From the NCBI RefSeq assembly GCF_014897675.1, contig NZ_JABUXU010000006.1, positions 124,001-188,000 of the forward strand: DNA of 64,000 nt, in the 5' to 3' direction. Below, piece by piece: positions 26,643 to 34,058 of this stretch. The stretch's first letter is position 1, and the number at the start of each line of letters is the position of its first letter. The notes under the pieces were generated by a model that saw only the letters and a program-made list of their open reading frames with translations, did not search any database and had not been told where the DNA came from. The position numbers and the translations under genes are program-made. The DNA comes from Advenella sp. FME57. GTDB taxonomy: Bacteria; Pseudomonadota; Gammaproteobacteria; Burkholderiales; Burkholderiaceae_B.

Positions 26643-27437
26643 CTACAGCTTTTCGGTTTCACCCGCTGCCGGGCGCCAGGTGAGCGCATACTTCTCGGTA
26701 ATGCTGACGATACCGTCCAGAATAAGGGCAAACACCGTGAGCACAATGATGCCGGCCACCACCGTATTAATATCGAAGGTACCCTCGGCCTGTAGGATCA
26801 GGTAGCCGACGCCGCTGGCAGAGCCCAGATACTCTCCGACAACCGCACCGACGAAGGCCAGGCCGACCGACGCATGAAGACTGGAGAAGACCCAACTGGT
26901 TGCAGAGGGGATGTATACGTGACGCAGCAGCTGGCGTCGGTTGGCGCCCAGCATGCGAGCGTTATCCAGCAGCGTCGGACTCACTTCGCGGATACCCTGG
27001 AAAACATTGAAGAACACGATAAAGAATACCAGCGTAAAGGCCAGTGCGACTTTGGACCCGATACCCAGCCCGAACCACATCGCAAAAATAGGCGCAAGAA
27101 TGACCCGGGGCATGGAATTGAGCGCGGTCAGGAAAGGATCAAGCACCAGGCTGGCAGTACGGGACAGCCCCAACCACAGGCCAAAGCCCATGCCGAACAC
27201 GGTGCCCAGGAAAAAGGCCAGCAGGGTTTCAATGAGCGTGATCCCCAAATGCCTGTAGATATCTGCATTGACAATGAACCAGTTCCAGATGACCTCGGCC
27301 ACGCCCAGCGGCCGACCAAAAAAGAACGCGGCCGTATCGTTCAGGGTAATGAAGTACCAGGACCCTAGCAGAACGATGACGATCAGCAACTGCCACGCGC
27401 GGTAGTTTTTGGGTGAGGGTTTAATGGCGTTCCACAT
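26643..27437 (-). CDS. ABC transporter permease, nitrate/sulfonate/taurine type
   Basis: This is the inner-membrane permease of an SsuC/TauC-type importer. From the ATG at 27437, which follows GGAAGTAAT, it has 264 residues with about six hydrophobic segments. The EAA loop that contacts the ATPase reads VSPTLLDNARMLGANRRQLLRHVYIP near residues 160-185. The gene overlaps the end of the ATPase gene by a few bases around 27437-27441. The open frame continues upstream to 27548 inside the ATPase gene, but that part is not permease-like. Confidence 0.9.
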   Translation of the reverse strand: MWNAIKPSPKNYRAWQLLIVIVLLGSWYFITLNDTAAFFFGRPLGVAEVIWNWFIVNADIYRHLGITLIETLLAFFLGTVFGMGFGLWLGLSRTASLVLDPFLTALNSMPRVILAPIFAMWFGLGIGSKVALAFTLVFFIVFFNVFQGIREVSPTLLDNARMLGANRRQLLRHVYIPSATSWVFSSLHASVGLAFVGAVVGEYLGSASGVGYLILQAEGTFDINTVVAGIIVLTVFALILDGIVSITEKYALTWRPAAGETEKL

Positions 27438-27438
27438 A

Positions 27439-28260
27439 TTACTTCCGTTTTTGTTGATCGTAGCCTTTGAGAACTTCGTCACGCAGGACGCTCCAGATAG
27501 CCTGGTGAAGTTCAACAAAGCGCGGGTGAGCACGAACCTCGGCCACATCGCGCGGACGCGGCAGATCGATGTGAAACTCGCCCATGATATGGGTTCCTGG
27601 CCCCGCAGACAGCACGACTACCCGGTCGCTCATGGCGATAGCTTCGTCAAGGTCGTGGGTAATGAAGAGCACGGCCTTGCGCTGCTTCATCCAGATATCG
27701 AGCACTTCATTTTCCATCAGTTGCCGGGTCTGGATATCCAGGGCCGAAAACGGCTCATCCATAAGAATAATATCGGGATCGCGAATCAGCGTTTGCGCCA
27801 GCATGACGCGCTTGCGCATGCCGCCGGACATTTGATGCGGGTATTTATATTCGGCCTGGGACAAGCCAACACGACGCAACCAGTCCAGCCCCTGGCGCTT
27901 GGCTTCTTCCTTGGCCGTGCCCGCAAACTCCAGACCGGCTGTCACGTTATCCAGCGCATTGCGCCACGGCAGCAACGCTTCGCCCTGGAACATATAGCCA
28001 GCCCGTTTGTTGATCCCGGACAAAGGTTGACCAAACACCCGCACCTGCCCCGATGAGGGGGTAAGCAGGCCTGCTCCCACATTGAGCAGCGTGGATTTGC
28101 CACAGCCTGTGGGTCCCACTACGGCAACGAATTCTCCGGGAGCGATATGCAGCGTCGCATCCCGGACTGCGGTGTACTTCTGGTCACGGTTGTCCTTGGA
28201 GACAAACGTGCAGGTGATCTTGTCCAGGCTTAAGGCAGCATCATTCATAGCATCAGGCAT
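27439..28260 (-). CDS. ABC transporter ATP-binding protein, SsuB/TauB type
   Basis: This nucleotide-binding subunit energises the importer. Walker A is GPTGCGKSTLL near residue 50, the signature motif MSGGMRKRVMLAQTL near 145, and Walker B DIILMDEPFSALD near 165, followed by the switch histidine in LFITHDLDEA. The ATG at 28260 overlaps the stop of the binding-protein gene (ATGCCTGA). A start at 28248 is also possible, while 28284 is less likely. The C-terminal extension (HPRFVELHQAIWSVLRDEV) is typical of the nitrate/sulfonate class. It lies between the binding protein and permease genes of the same operon. Confidence 0.9.
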   Translation of the reverse strand: MPDAMNDAALSLDKITCTFVSKDNRDQKYTAVRDATLHIAPGEFVAVVGPTGCGKSTLLNVGAGLLTPSSGQVRVFGQPLSGINKRAGYMFQGEALLPWRNALDNVTAGLEFAGTAKEEAKRQGLDWLRRVGLSQAEYKYPHQMSGGMRKRVMLAQTLIRDPDIILMDEPFSALDIQTRQLMENEVLDIWMKQRKAVLFITHDLDEAIAMSDRVVVLSAGPGTHIMGEFHIDLPRPRDVAEVRAHPRFVELHQAIWSVLRDEVLKGYDQQKRK

Positions 28261-29290
28261 TGGCAGCTTTGTCGGTGAAATCATTGGTCCAGCACTTGGA
28301 CAGGTCTATATCGTCGGCCTTGAAGCCGGCGATATAGACAGACAGTGCTTTCAATGACGTTTCAGCGCCTTTGGGATCAATCCGGCCGTCGGGCGACAAT
28401 CCCTCAAAACTCTTGGTCAGCGCAAGCTTGTAAACATCGGGGTTGCCCAGCAGATAGTTTTTGGGGACCGTTTTCATGATCTCTTCTGCGCCTGCAGTCT
28501 GAATCCATTTGTCAGCCTTGACCATGGCGTTGGTCAGCGCCTGCACCGTGCCCGGATTTTCATCAATATACTTTTGCGCGGTATACAGGCAGCCGGCAGG
28601 CATGGGGCCGCCAAAAATGGTTTGCGTATCTTTCAGGGTGCGGGTATCGGCAATCGTGAAGATATCACCGGTGCCGTCGAGCAAGCTGATCACCGGATCC
28701 AGGTTGCTGAGTGCATCGATCTGACCGGCACGCAGGGCGCTGACCGCACCGGCGCCACCGCCAACGCCGATAATGGACACATCGGAATCCTTCAACCCGT
28801 GCTGAGCCAGGAAAAAACTGACCAGCATATTAGTGGAGGAACCGGGCGCCGTAACGCCGATTTTCTTGCCTTTGAGGTCGGCTGGCGATTTGTAGCCGGC
28901 CAGCGTTTTCTTGTTGCCCGCCAGAACGATCATTGGGGCGCGCCCTTGCAGCACAAACGCACGAAAATACTGTTTCTTCGATTGCAGGTTGATGGTATGC
29001 TCAAATGCCCCGGAGCAGACATCAGCGCTGCCCCCGACCACGGCCTGCAAGGCTTTGGAGCCGCCGGCGAAATCGGCGACCTTGACGTTGAGCCCTTCTT
29101 CCTCGAAGAAGCCCTTTTGTTCTGCAATGGTCAGCGGCAGGTAGTACACCAGACCCTTGCCGCCCACGGCAATAGACACATCGGTTTTTTCCAGCTTGGG
29201 TGCATTCTGTGCCAGGCCGATACCTGGCCAGACTGTTGCCAGGCCGGACAAACCGGCGGCTTTCAGTAAATGGCGACGTGACAGACTCAT
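28253..29290 (-). CDS. ABC transporter substrate-binding protein, NMT1/SsuA-like
   Basis: This is a 345-residue periplasmic binding protein. The N-terminus SRRHLLKAAGLSGLATVWPG has a twin-arginine-like start followed by a hydrophobic segment and a cleavage site near GLAQNA, so Tat or Sec export is likely. The mature region shows the NMT1/SsuA pattern: LPLTIAEQKGFFEEEGLNVKV, then GGSKALQAVVGGSADV, then GKKIGVTAPGSSTNMLVSFFLAQ. The ligand is unknown; the family takes up sulfonates, nitrate, pyrimidines and aromatic acids. GGAGCATCAC precedes the ATG at 29290. It is the first gene of the operon that ends with the tartrate/D-malate dehydrogenase. Confidence 0.9.
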   Translation of the reverse strand: MSLSRRHLLKAAGLSGLATVWPGIGLAQNAPKLEKTDVSIAVGGKGLVYYLPLTIAEQKGFFEEEGLNVKVADFAGGSKALQAVVGGSADVCSGAFEHTINLQSKKQYFRAFVLQGRAPMIVLAGNKKTLAGYKSPADLKGKKIGVTAPGSSTNMLVSFFLAQHGLKDSDVSIIGVGGGAGAVSALRAGQIDALSNLDPVISLLDGTGDIFTIADTRTLKDTQTIFGGPMPAGCLYTAQKYIDENPGTVQALTNAMVKADKWIQTAGAEEIMKTVPKNYLLGNPDVYKLALTKSFEGLSPDGRIDPKGAETSLKALSVYIAGFKADDIDLSKCWTNDFTDKAANA

Positions 29291-29640
29291 GTGATGCTCC
29301 TTGATTTTTTTTCTTGAAGAGGGTTGATATATGACAACTGGAATTGCGTTGCGCCGGTTCGGACAGTGCGGCTCGCCCGTCGCACAGGCCTGGCCGATCC
29401 AATCGGCAAAGCCGGGTAAAAACCCAGGCGGATGGCTGGCGAATAAGCAGCAGATGAGCGGCGCAACAGGTACAGCGTCGAACCGGGCTATTGTATCAGA
29501 ACCCTATAGGGTGAAGACAATCGTGATTATTACCAAGGCGCGCCAAACGGGCCGCATTAACCTGGCCGCACTGACCAAGTTACACCAGGGGGTATCCGAA
29601 CCGGAGGCTGCCGACACGGGTAACGCCACCTGCCGCTGCG
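29291..29640. promoter_or_regulatory. Upstream region of the ABC transporter operon
   Basis: The 350 bases between the binding-protein start and the glycosylase stop hold no convincing gene. They should carry the promoter of the transporter operon; no operator or riboswitch was recognised. Confidence 0.35.
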
Positions 29641-30138
29641 TCAAGTATGGCGCTGCGCAAAAAACTGCCGCCATTGCTGCAGCTTGGCAGCAAAGGCCAG
29701 CGTGTAGGCGGGGCTGCTTGAAGGCAACGTCTGCGTCTGGATATGCACGGGAATATGTGGCTGCCCTGCCCTGGCAGCCGCCTTGCCATTGAACCCCACA
29801 TACTGCAAGGCTGGCGCGGCAGCAAACAGGGTATGCAGTGGATTGAGCTGGCCCCGACGGATGGCGCTGTCCAGACTGCCAACACGCTCGCAGCCTGAGT
29901 ACACATCCCAGAGCCCGATCCGGTGCGCCAGCAAAATTGCGGTACGCGCCTCATAGTCCAGGGTATTCATGGGTTCATCCAGGATCGCCCCCATCAGCCG
30001 CCAGAACTGATTCTGCGGATGTCCGTAGTAACCCTGACGCGCAAGCGACGCTTCCGACGGGAAACTACCTAGAATCAGATGAGTAATGTGTGGTGAATGA
30101 AGTGGCTCAAAGCCGGTCAGCCAGGGCGAGATATTCAT
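29641..30138 (-). CDS. DNA-deoxyinosine glycosylase, uracil-DNA glycosylase superfamily family 6
   Basis: This small (165-residue) repair enzyme is predicted to remove hypoxanthine, the product of adenine deamination, from DNA. The block HLILGSFPSEASLARQGYYGHPQNQFWRLM (residues 20-49) matches the family's active-site motif I region, with the Asn of HPQNQFW. The later segment AHRIGLWDVYSGCERVGSLDSAIR is also typical. The C-terminal loop LPSSSPAYT supplies motif II, SSSPA replacing the HPS of classical uracil glycosylases. It is a single-gene unit, divergent from the pheC-like gene, and the two starts lie 128 bases apart. Confidence 0.85.
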   Translation of the reverse strand: MNISPWLTGFEPLHSPHITHLILGSFPSEASLARQGYYGHPQNQFWRLMGAILDEPMNTLDYEARTAILLAHRIGLWDVYSGCERVGSLDSAIRRGQLNPLHTLFAAAPALQYVGFNGKAAARAGQPHIPVHIQTQTLPSSSPAYTLAFAAKLQQWRQFFAQRHT

Positions 30139-30266
30139 TGTGTCAATGTTGTAGATTGGGTATGCACCGGCCAGTGTACCCGCATATTGGGATATGCCTG
30201 ATTGTATTGCATCTGAAATTGCGCCAGACTTGCTGTTTTTCCCATCCTTGTCTTTGGAGAATAACC

Positions 30267-31049
30267 ATGAAAAGAACCCTGCTGTCCGCCTTGCTTTGCA
30301 CCTTGCCGCTTTCGGTACTGGCGCAAGCGGCCCCCGATACGCTCAAACAGGTCACGGACAGCAAAACCCTGCGCGTCTGTACGCCAGGCGATTACAAGCC
30401 GTTCAGTTTTGACCAGGGTGGGCATTTTGAAGGCCTGGATATCGACCTGATGAACGCCCTGGCCGGCACCCTGGGCGCAAATATGCAGGTTGTCAAAACC
30501 ACCTGGGCCAATCTGATGGCCGATTTTACCTCCGGCAAATGCGATATTGGCGCCGGTGGCATCTCAGTGTCTGTGGAACGCCAGAAAAAAGCCTTTTTCA
30601 GCGCACCCTATATGGTAAATGGCAAAACGCCGATTGTCCGCTGCGAGGACAAGGACAAATATCAAAGCATCGAGGCCCTGAATCGCCCGGAAGTAAGGAT
30701 TGTGGCCAATCCTGGCGGCAGCAATGAAAAATTTGCGCGCACCATGCTGTCAAAAGCGTCGCTCACCATGCACAAGGACAATCTGACCATTTTTGATGAG
30801 GTTGCCAATGGCAAGGCCGATGCCTTTGTGACCGAAGCGGCCGAGGCCCGGGTCCAGAGCAAACTGAACCCCAAGCTATGCGCGGTCAATCCGGATCAAC
30901 CACTGCAATATGCCGAAATGGGATACCTGATCCCTGACAATGACATACGATTCAAGCTATATGTCGACCAGTGGATGCACCTGCTCAAAGCCAGTGGCCA
31001 GTACGATCAAATGGCCGAAAAATGGATCCCGGCCGACCCCGCGAAGTAA
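30267..31049 (+). CDS. pheC: Periplasmic cyclohexadienyl dehydratase, PheC-like
   Basis: PheC converts prephenate to phenylpyruvate (and arogenate to phenylalanine) in the periplasm, and is built on a solute-binding-protein fold. The 260-residue protein starts at 30267 after TTTGGAGA with a cleavable signal peptide ending near VLAQA. Blocks typical of PheC rather than amino-acid binding proteins follow: LRVCTPGDYKPFSF, TTWANLMADFTSGKCDIGAGGISVSVERQKKAFFS, NPGGSNEKFART, the central HKDNLTIFDEVANGKADAF, and AEARVQSKLNPKLCAVNPDQP. The last 38 bases of the gene and the following sequence are repeated at 41145-41255. A plain transporter-binding protein is the alternative, but no permease gene is linked. 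Confidence 0.85.
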   Translation: MKRTLLSALLCTLPLSVLAQAAPDTLKQVTDSKTLRVCTPGDYKPFSFDQGGHFEGLDIDLMNALAGTLGANMQVVKTTWANLMADFTSGKCDIGAGGISVSVERQKKAFFSAPYMVNGKTPIVRCEDKDKYQSIEALNRPEVRIVANPGGSNEKFARTMLSKASLTMHKDNLTIFDEVANGKADAFVTEAAEARVQSKLNPKLCAVNPDQPLQYAEMGYLIPDNDIRFKLYVDQWMHLLKASGQYDQMAEKWIPADPAK

Positions 31050-31122
31050 CTGCGCAGGACAAAACCGTGTTGAACACGCGTCGAACGTAATCTGCGCTGA
31101 ACGCGACCAGTGCTGCTGTCGC
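31012..31122. repeat. Left copy of a 111-bp duplication (pheC 3' end plus downstream)
   Basis: This segment matches 41145-41255 over its full 111 bases without gaps and with about six mismatches counted by eye, all after the pheC stop codon. It contains the last 38 bases of pheC and the spacer behind it. Together with the araC remnant that follows, it marks the left border of the accessory block. Confidence 0.92.
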
Positions 31123-31123
31123 A

Positions 31124-31228
31124 GAGCCACTGCGTTATGTCGCTGTATAGTTTATGCTGGCCCTGGCGTTGCTTATCGGGTAAGCCCGTCAGGCCATGAG
31201 GTACGCTCTGCCCGGTCATCATTGCAGG
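31124..31228 (-). pseudogene. araC remnant, left border of the accessory block
   Basis: About 105 bases are related to the middle of the intact araC gene at 41595-41705. In the minus-strand reading frame MMTGQSVPHGLTGLPDKQRQGQHKLYSDITQWL here corresponds to the MMMGQSVPHGLAGRIPDRRRQ block of the intact protein. About 340 bases that separate this block from the pheC spacer in the right copy are missing, which removes both helix-turn-helix motifs. The N-terminal half is also absent, because the LysR gene begins at 31229. The match is more diverged than the 111-bp repeat beside it, as expected for a decaying fragment. Confidence 0.85.
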
Positions 31229-32158
31229 TCAGTCAGCCAGCCACTCCACACCCACGCAACTGAATTGCTGAACGTACGGTCGAAGCAAGCCGATCAGTTC
31301 GCCTTGAAGTGCATTCACCGTATGCGGGTTGCGATTGATTACCGGACTGCCGATGATCACCGTCCGGCGAAGGTGAGGACTGACGATAGGTGCGCCGACG
31401 ATGCGCTTGGCCTTTAGCATAGGGGTAATCGGCATGACCGGCAGGATGGTGTAGCCCACACCGCGTTCAACCAGGTCGAGAATGACGGCAGTACTGTCTG
31501 ATTCAGCCACCAAATTCAAGTTAACCCCAATAATGGTACACGCACGGTCGATGGCGTTGCGAAGACTTTGCGCTTCCGGAACCACCATAGGCCGCTTTGC
31601 GACTTCAGCAAGGGTGACGGGATGGGATTGCGATAACCCGCAAGCGGGTAGGCCCACAACGTAAATGGGTTCGCGGAAAACTGGTGACGTCAAGAGCATC
31701 TCGGATTGCAGGTAGTCGCCCATGAGGCAAATGTCCAGCTTGCCGTCTTCCAGGCCGTCTTGCAGGAAATCCGTGAAACCGGTGGCGATGCGTACTTTCA
31801 AGTCCGGGTATTGCCGGCGCAGAGACGTTACCAGTGGTCCGGCCAGCGCAGCGGCAAGACCTGGCAGCATGCCTACGGCGACGGACCCCATCAGGTTTGC
31901 GGCAGCCGCTCCGATGTCAGCCTTGGCTTGATTAAGCCCCTTTAATGAAACTCGCACCTGGTCCACGAAGCGGCGGCCTGGGATTGTCAGCACCATTCCG
32001 AGGCGATTTCGTTCAAACAGCGGGGTACCCAGCTCATCTTCCAGCTGCTTCAGTTGTCGGGACAACGCCGGTTGAACGACGTGAAGAAGTTCGGCTGCCT
32101 TGGTCAGGCTACCCGTTTCGGCAATAGCCAGGATGGTCCGAAGTTGTCTTAAGTCCAT
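31229..32158 (-). CDS. LysR-family regulator of the accessory block
   Basis: This is a 309-residue LysR-type regulator. The N-terminal helix-turn-helix is MDLRQLRTILAIAETGSLTKAAELLHVVQPALSRQLKQLEDELG (1-44), and the effector domain spans about 90-300. The start at 32158 is preferred over 32173 because MDLRQLRTI is the standard LysR opening. It is divergent from the Bug-thioesterase-carboxylase-CoA-transferase genes and very probably controls them, with an inducer likely to be an organic acid or its CoA-derived product. Its stop codon lies directly at the left repeat border. Confidence 0.9.
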   Translation of the reverse strand: MDLRQLRTILAIAETGSLTKAAELLHVVQPALSRQLKQLEDELGTPLFERNRLGMVLTIPGRRFVDQVRVSLKGLNQAKADIGAAAANLMGSVAVGMLPGLAAALAGPLVTSLRRQYPDLKVRIATGFTDFLQDGLEDGKLDICLMGDYLQSEMLLTSPVFREPIYVVGLPACGLSQSHPVTLAEVAKRPMVVPEAQSLRNAIDRACTIIGVNLNLVAESDSTAVILDLVERGVGYTILPVMPITPMLKAKRIVGAPIVSPHLRRTVIIGSPVINRNPHTVNALQGELIGLLRPYVQQFSCVGVEWLAD

Positions 32159-32495
32159 CGTTAGTTCACCCAAATTGAGATCTATGCCGAACCGCTATAG
32201 CTGTCAAAGAAAGATGTGAATTGTGTCACAGACTCACGGAAATTACTATTACACCACTGAATTGCACGCGCATGAGCATGACAAACCATCTTCATTGACA
32301 AGGAGATTGGGTTGGCGTTAATCCGCATTCCTGCCATGTGATCCACAGGTTTGAAAAGTGCCAACACCGGCGCTTGGTTGATTTAACAGCTTCGGCAACC
32401 GGTAGCAGTCAAAAGTTAAGCACTCAATAAAAACCCTCTAGCACCGTTATTTATAAGCGTAACGATGAATAAAGGGCAAAACTTTAGGAGACAAA
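32159..32495. promoter_or_regulatory. Divergent promoter region lysR / bug
   Basis: This 337-base AT-rich region between the LysR gene and the first Bug gene must hold both promoters and the LysR operator. No single T-N11-A box stands out enough to be named. A strong ribosome-binding site (TTTAGGAGACAAA) ends it. Confidence 0.5.
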
Positions 32496-33494
32496 ATGCT
32501 GGCAAGGTACACATTGAACCGCCAAGTGCTCTCGGTATTTCCGATGCTCATCGTTGCATCGACGCTGGGCTTCTCAAATAGCGCCGGCGCCGCAGATTGG
32601 CCAAAAGAACAACCCATCAACATCATTGTGCCGTTCGCTCCCGGTGGATTCACAGACTTGATTGCACGCCGCCTGGCGCTTGATTTGGGAAGCGCACTGA
32701 AGACGAGCGTGGTCGTTCAGAACAAAGCGGGTGCCAGTGGGCAAATCGGTAGCGCAGTGGTGGCTCGGGAGAAACCTGATGGATACACGTTATTGGTGAC
32801 GGCTACGCAGCACGTTATCTACCCGGCATTGCAACCGAATCTTCCATATGACCCGAAGAAAGATTTCTCCAACATATCGATTCTGGCGCTTGCGCCAAAC
32901 GTGCTGCTGGTGCCAGCCAAATCGCCTGTAACCAACGTAAAAGAATTTGTCAATTATGCGAAAAAGCAGTCGGGAGGCCTTGCCTTTGGCTCAAGTGGCG
33001 TCGGTGGTTCTGCGCATTTGTCGGGCGAACTATTTAAACTCGTAACGGGTGCGAACTTGCGCCATATTCCCTACAAAGGTGCAGCACCTGCTGTAACCGA
33101 CCTGATCGGTGAGCAGATTCCATCTGCTTTCGTTGACGCGACATCTGCTTCAGCATTTATTCAAAATGGAAAGGCCAAGGCATTGGCGATTACCTCAACG
33201 CAGCCATTATCTTCATTACCAGGCATTCCGACTATCGCAGAGTCCGGGTATCCCAGCTATGAATCTCAAGCTTGGGTAGGGTTGTTTGGGCCTCCCGGGT
33301 TGCCCGCTGAAATAGTAAGCAAACTCAATGACATCGCACAACAGAGCAATGCGGCGCAGCGAAACATGAAATGGTTGGCCGACAACAACTCCATTTCCGT
33401 GACGTTATCACCGACGCAGGTAACAGCCTTTATTCATTCAGAACTCGATAAGTGGAAGCAGGTCGTGAACAAAGCGCACGTCACTGCTCAATGA
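32496..33494 (+). CDS. Bug-family (TctC) periplasmic binding protein
   Basis: This is a 332-residue extracytoplasmic binding protein of the tripartite tricarboxylate transporter type. A Sec signal peptide ends near SAGAADWP. The mature protein shows the family pattern: INIIVPFAPGGFTDLIARRLA, VVVQNKAGASGQIGSAVVAREKPDGYTLL, LPYDPKKDFSNISILA and HIPYKGAAPAVTDLIGEQI. Bug proteins bind carboxylic acids and amides such as citrate, glutamate, nicotinate or terephthalate; the ligand here is unknown. TctA and TctB membrane genes are not present in the block. The protein must therefore use a transporter encoded elsewhere or act as a sensor. It is the first gene rightward of the LysR regulator. Confidence 0.92.
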   Translation: MLARYTLNRQVLSVFPMLIVASTLGFSNSAGAADWPKEQPINIIVPFAPGGFTDLIARRLALDLGSALKTSVVVQNKAGASGQIGSAVVAREKPDGYTLLVTATQHVIYPALQPNLPYDPKKDFSNISILALAPNVLLVPAKSPVTNVKEFVNYAKKQSGGLAFGSSGVGGSAHLSGELFKLVTGANLRHIPYKGAAPAVTDLIGEQIPSAFVDATSASAFIQNGKAKALAITSTQPLSSLPGIPTIAESGYPSYESQAWVGLFGPPGLPAEIVSKLNDIAQQSNAAQRNMKWLADNNSISVTLSPTQVTAFIHSELDKWKQVVNKAHVTAQ

Positions 33495-33510
33495 TCATTG
33501 GTTTATTTTT

Positions 33511-33975
33511 ATGCGTACGTTAGAGGATTCAAGTTTGAGCTGTGTAAAAAACCAGGAATTATCAATAGAAGCAGATGGCTTGCAATTGGGGCATTTTGGA
33601 ATTGATGTGCCATTCATGCACCATATTGGTCTCCAGACTATCAACCTGGATGGTGATTGTTGCCGTACACATTTGAAATTAAAGCGCGAACTCCTCAACA
33701 GCCGAGGTGATATTCACGGGGGCGCGTTGATGAGCGCACTAGATTTCACATTGAGCGTCGTGGCGCGAGCGCACGATCCACTCACTATCGGGGCTGCAAC
33801 GATTGATATGTCGACTCATTTTTATGCGCCTGCCAAATCGCGCATAGACATTGTTGCCACATGCAAACGGCGTGGCAAAAGCATTGCATTTTGCGAGGGT
33901 GAAGTCCACGACGACGAAGGCGTGGTTTTGGCTGTTGCGCGTGCCGTATTCAAACTGGTGCCGAGAATTGGGTGA
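33511..33975 (+). CDS. PaaI-type hotdog thioesterase
   Basis: This 154-residue single hotdog-domain acyl-CoA thioesterase carries the catalytic region LLNSRGDIHGGALMSALDFTLSVVA around residues 61-85, including HGG followed by an aspartate. The later strands read ATIDMSTHFYAPAKSRIDIVATCKRRGKSIAF. It would release CoA from an acyl-CoA made by the neighbouring CoA-transferase or carboxylase, or rescue CoA from dead-end thioesters. It starts 17 bases after the Bug gene and is followed by the carboxylase, so it is part of the same operon. Confidence 0.88.
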   Translation: MRTLEDSSLSCVKNQELSIEADGLQLGHFGIDVPFMHHIGLQTINLDGDCCRTHLKLKRELLNSRGDIHGGALMSALDFTLSVVARAHDPLTIGAATIDMSTHFYAPAKSRIDIVATCKRRGKSIAFCEGEVHDDEGVVLAVARAVFKLVPRIG

Positions 33976-34058
33976 ACGTTTTACTTAGCGTTGGATGTGC
34001 AATTTCCAGTGGTGGGCAAGACAACGATTAAGACAAGAAATCAGGAAAACAGGAAATC

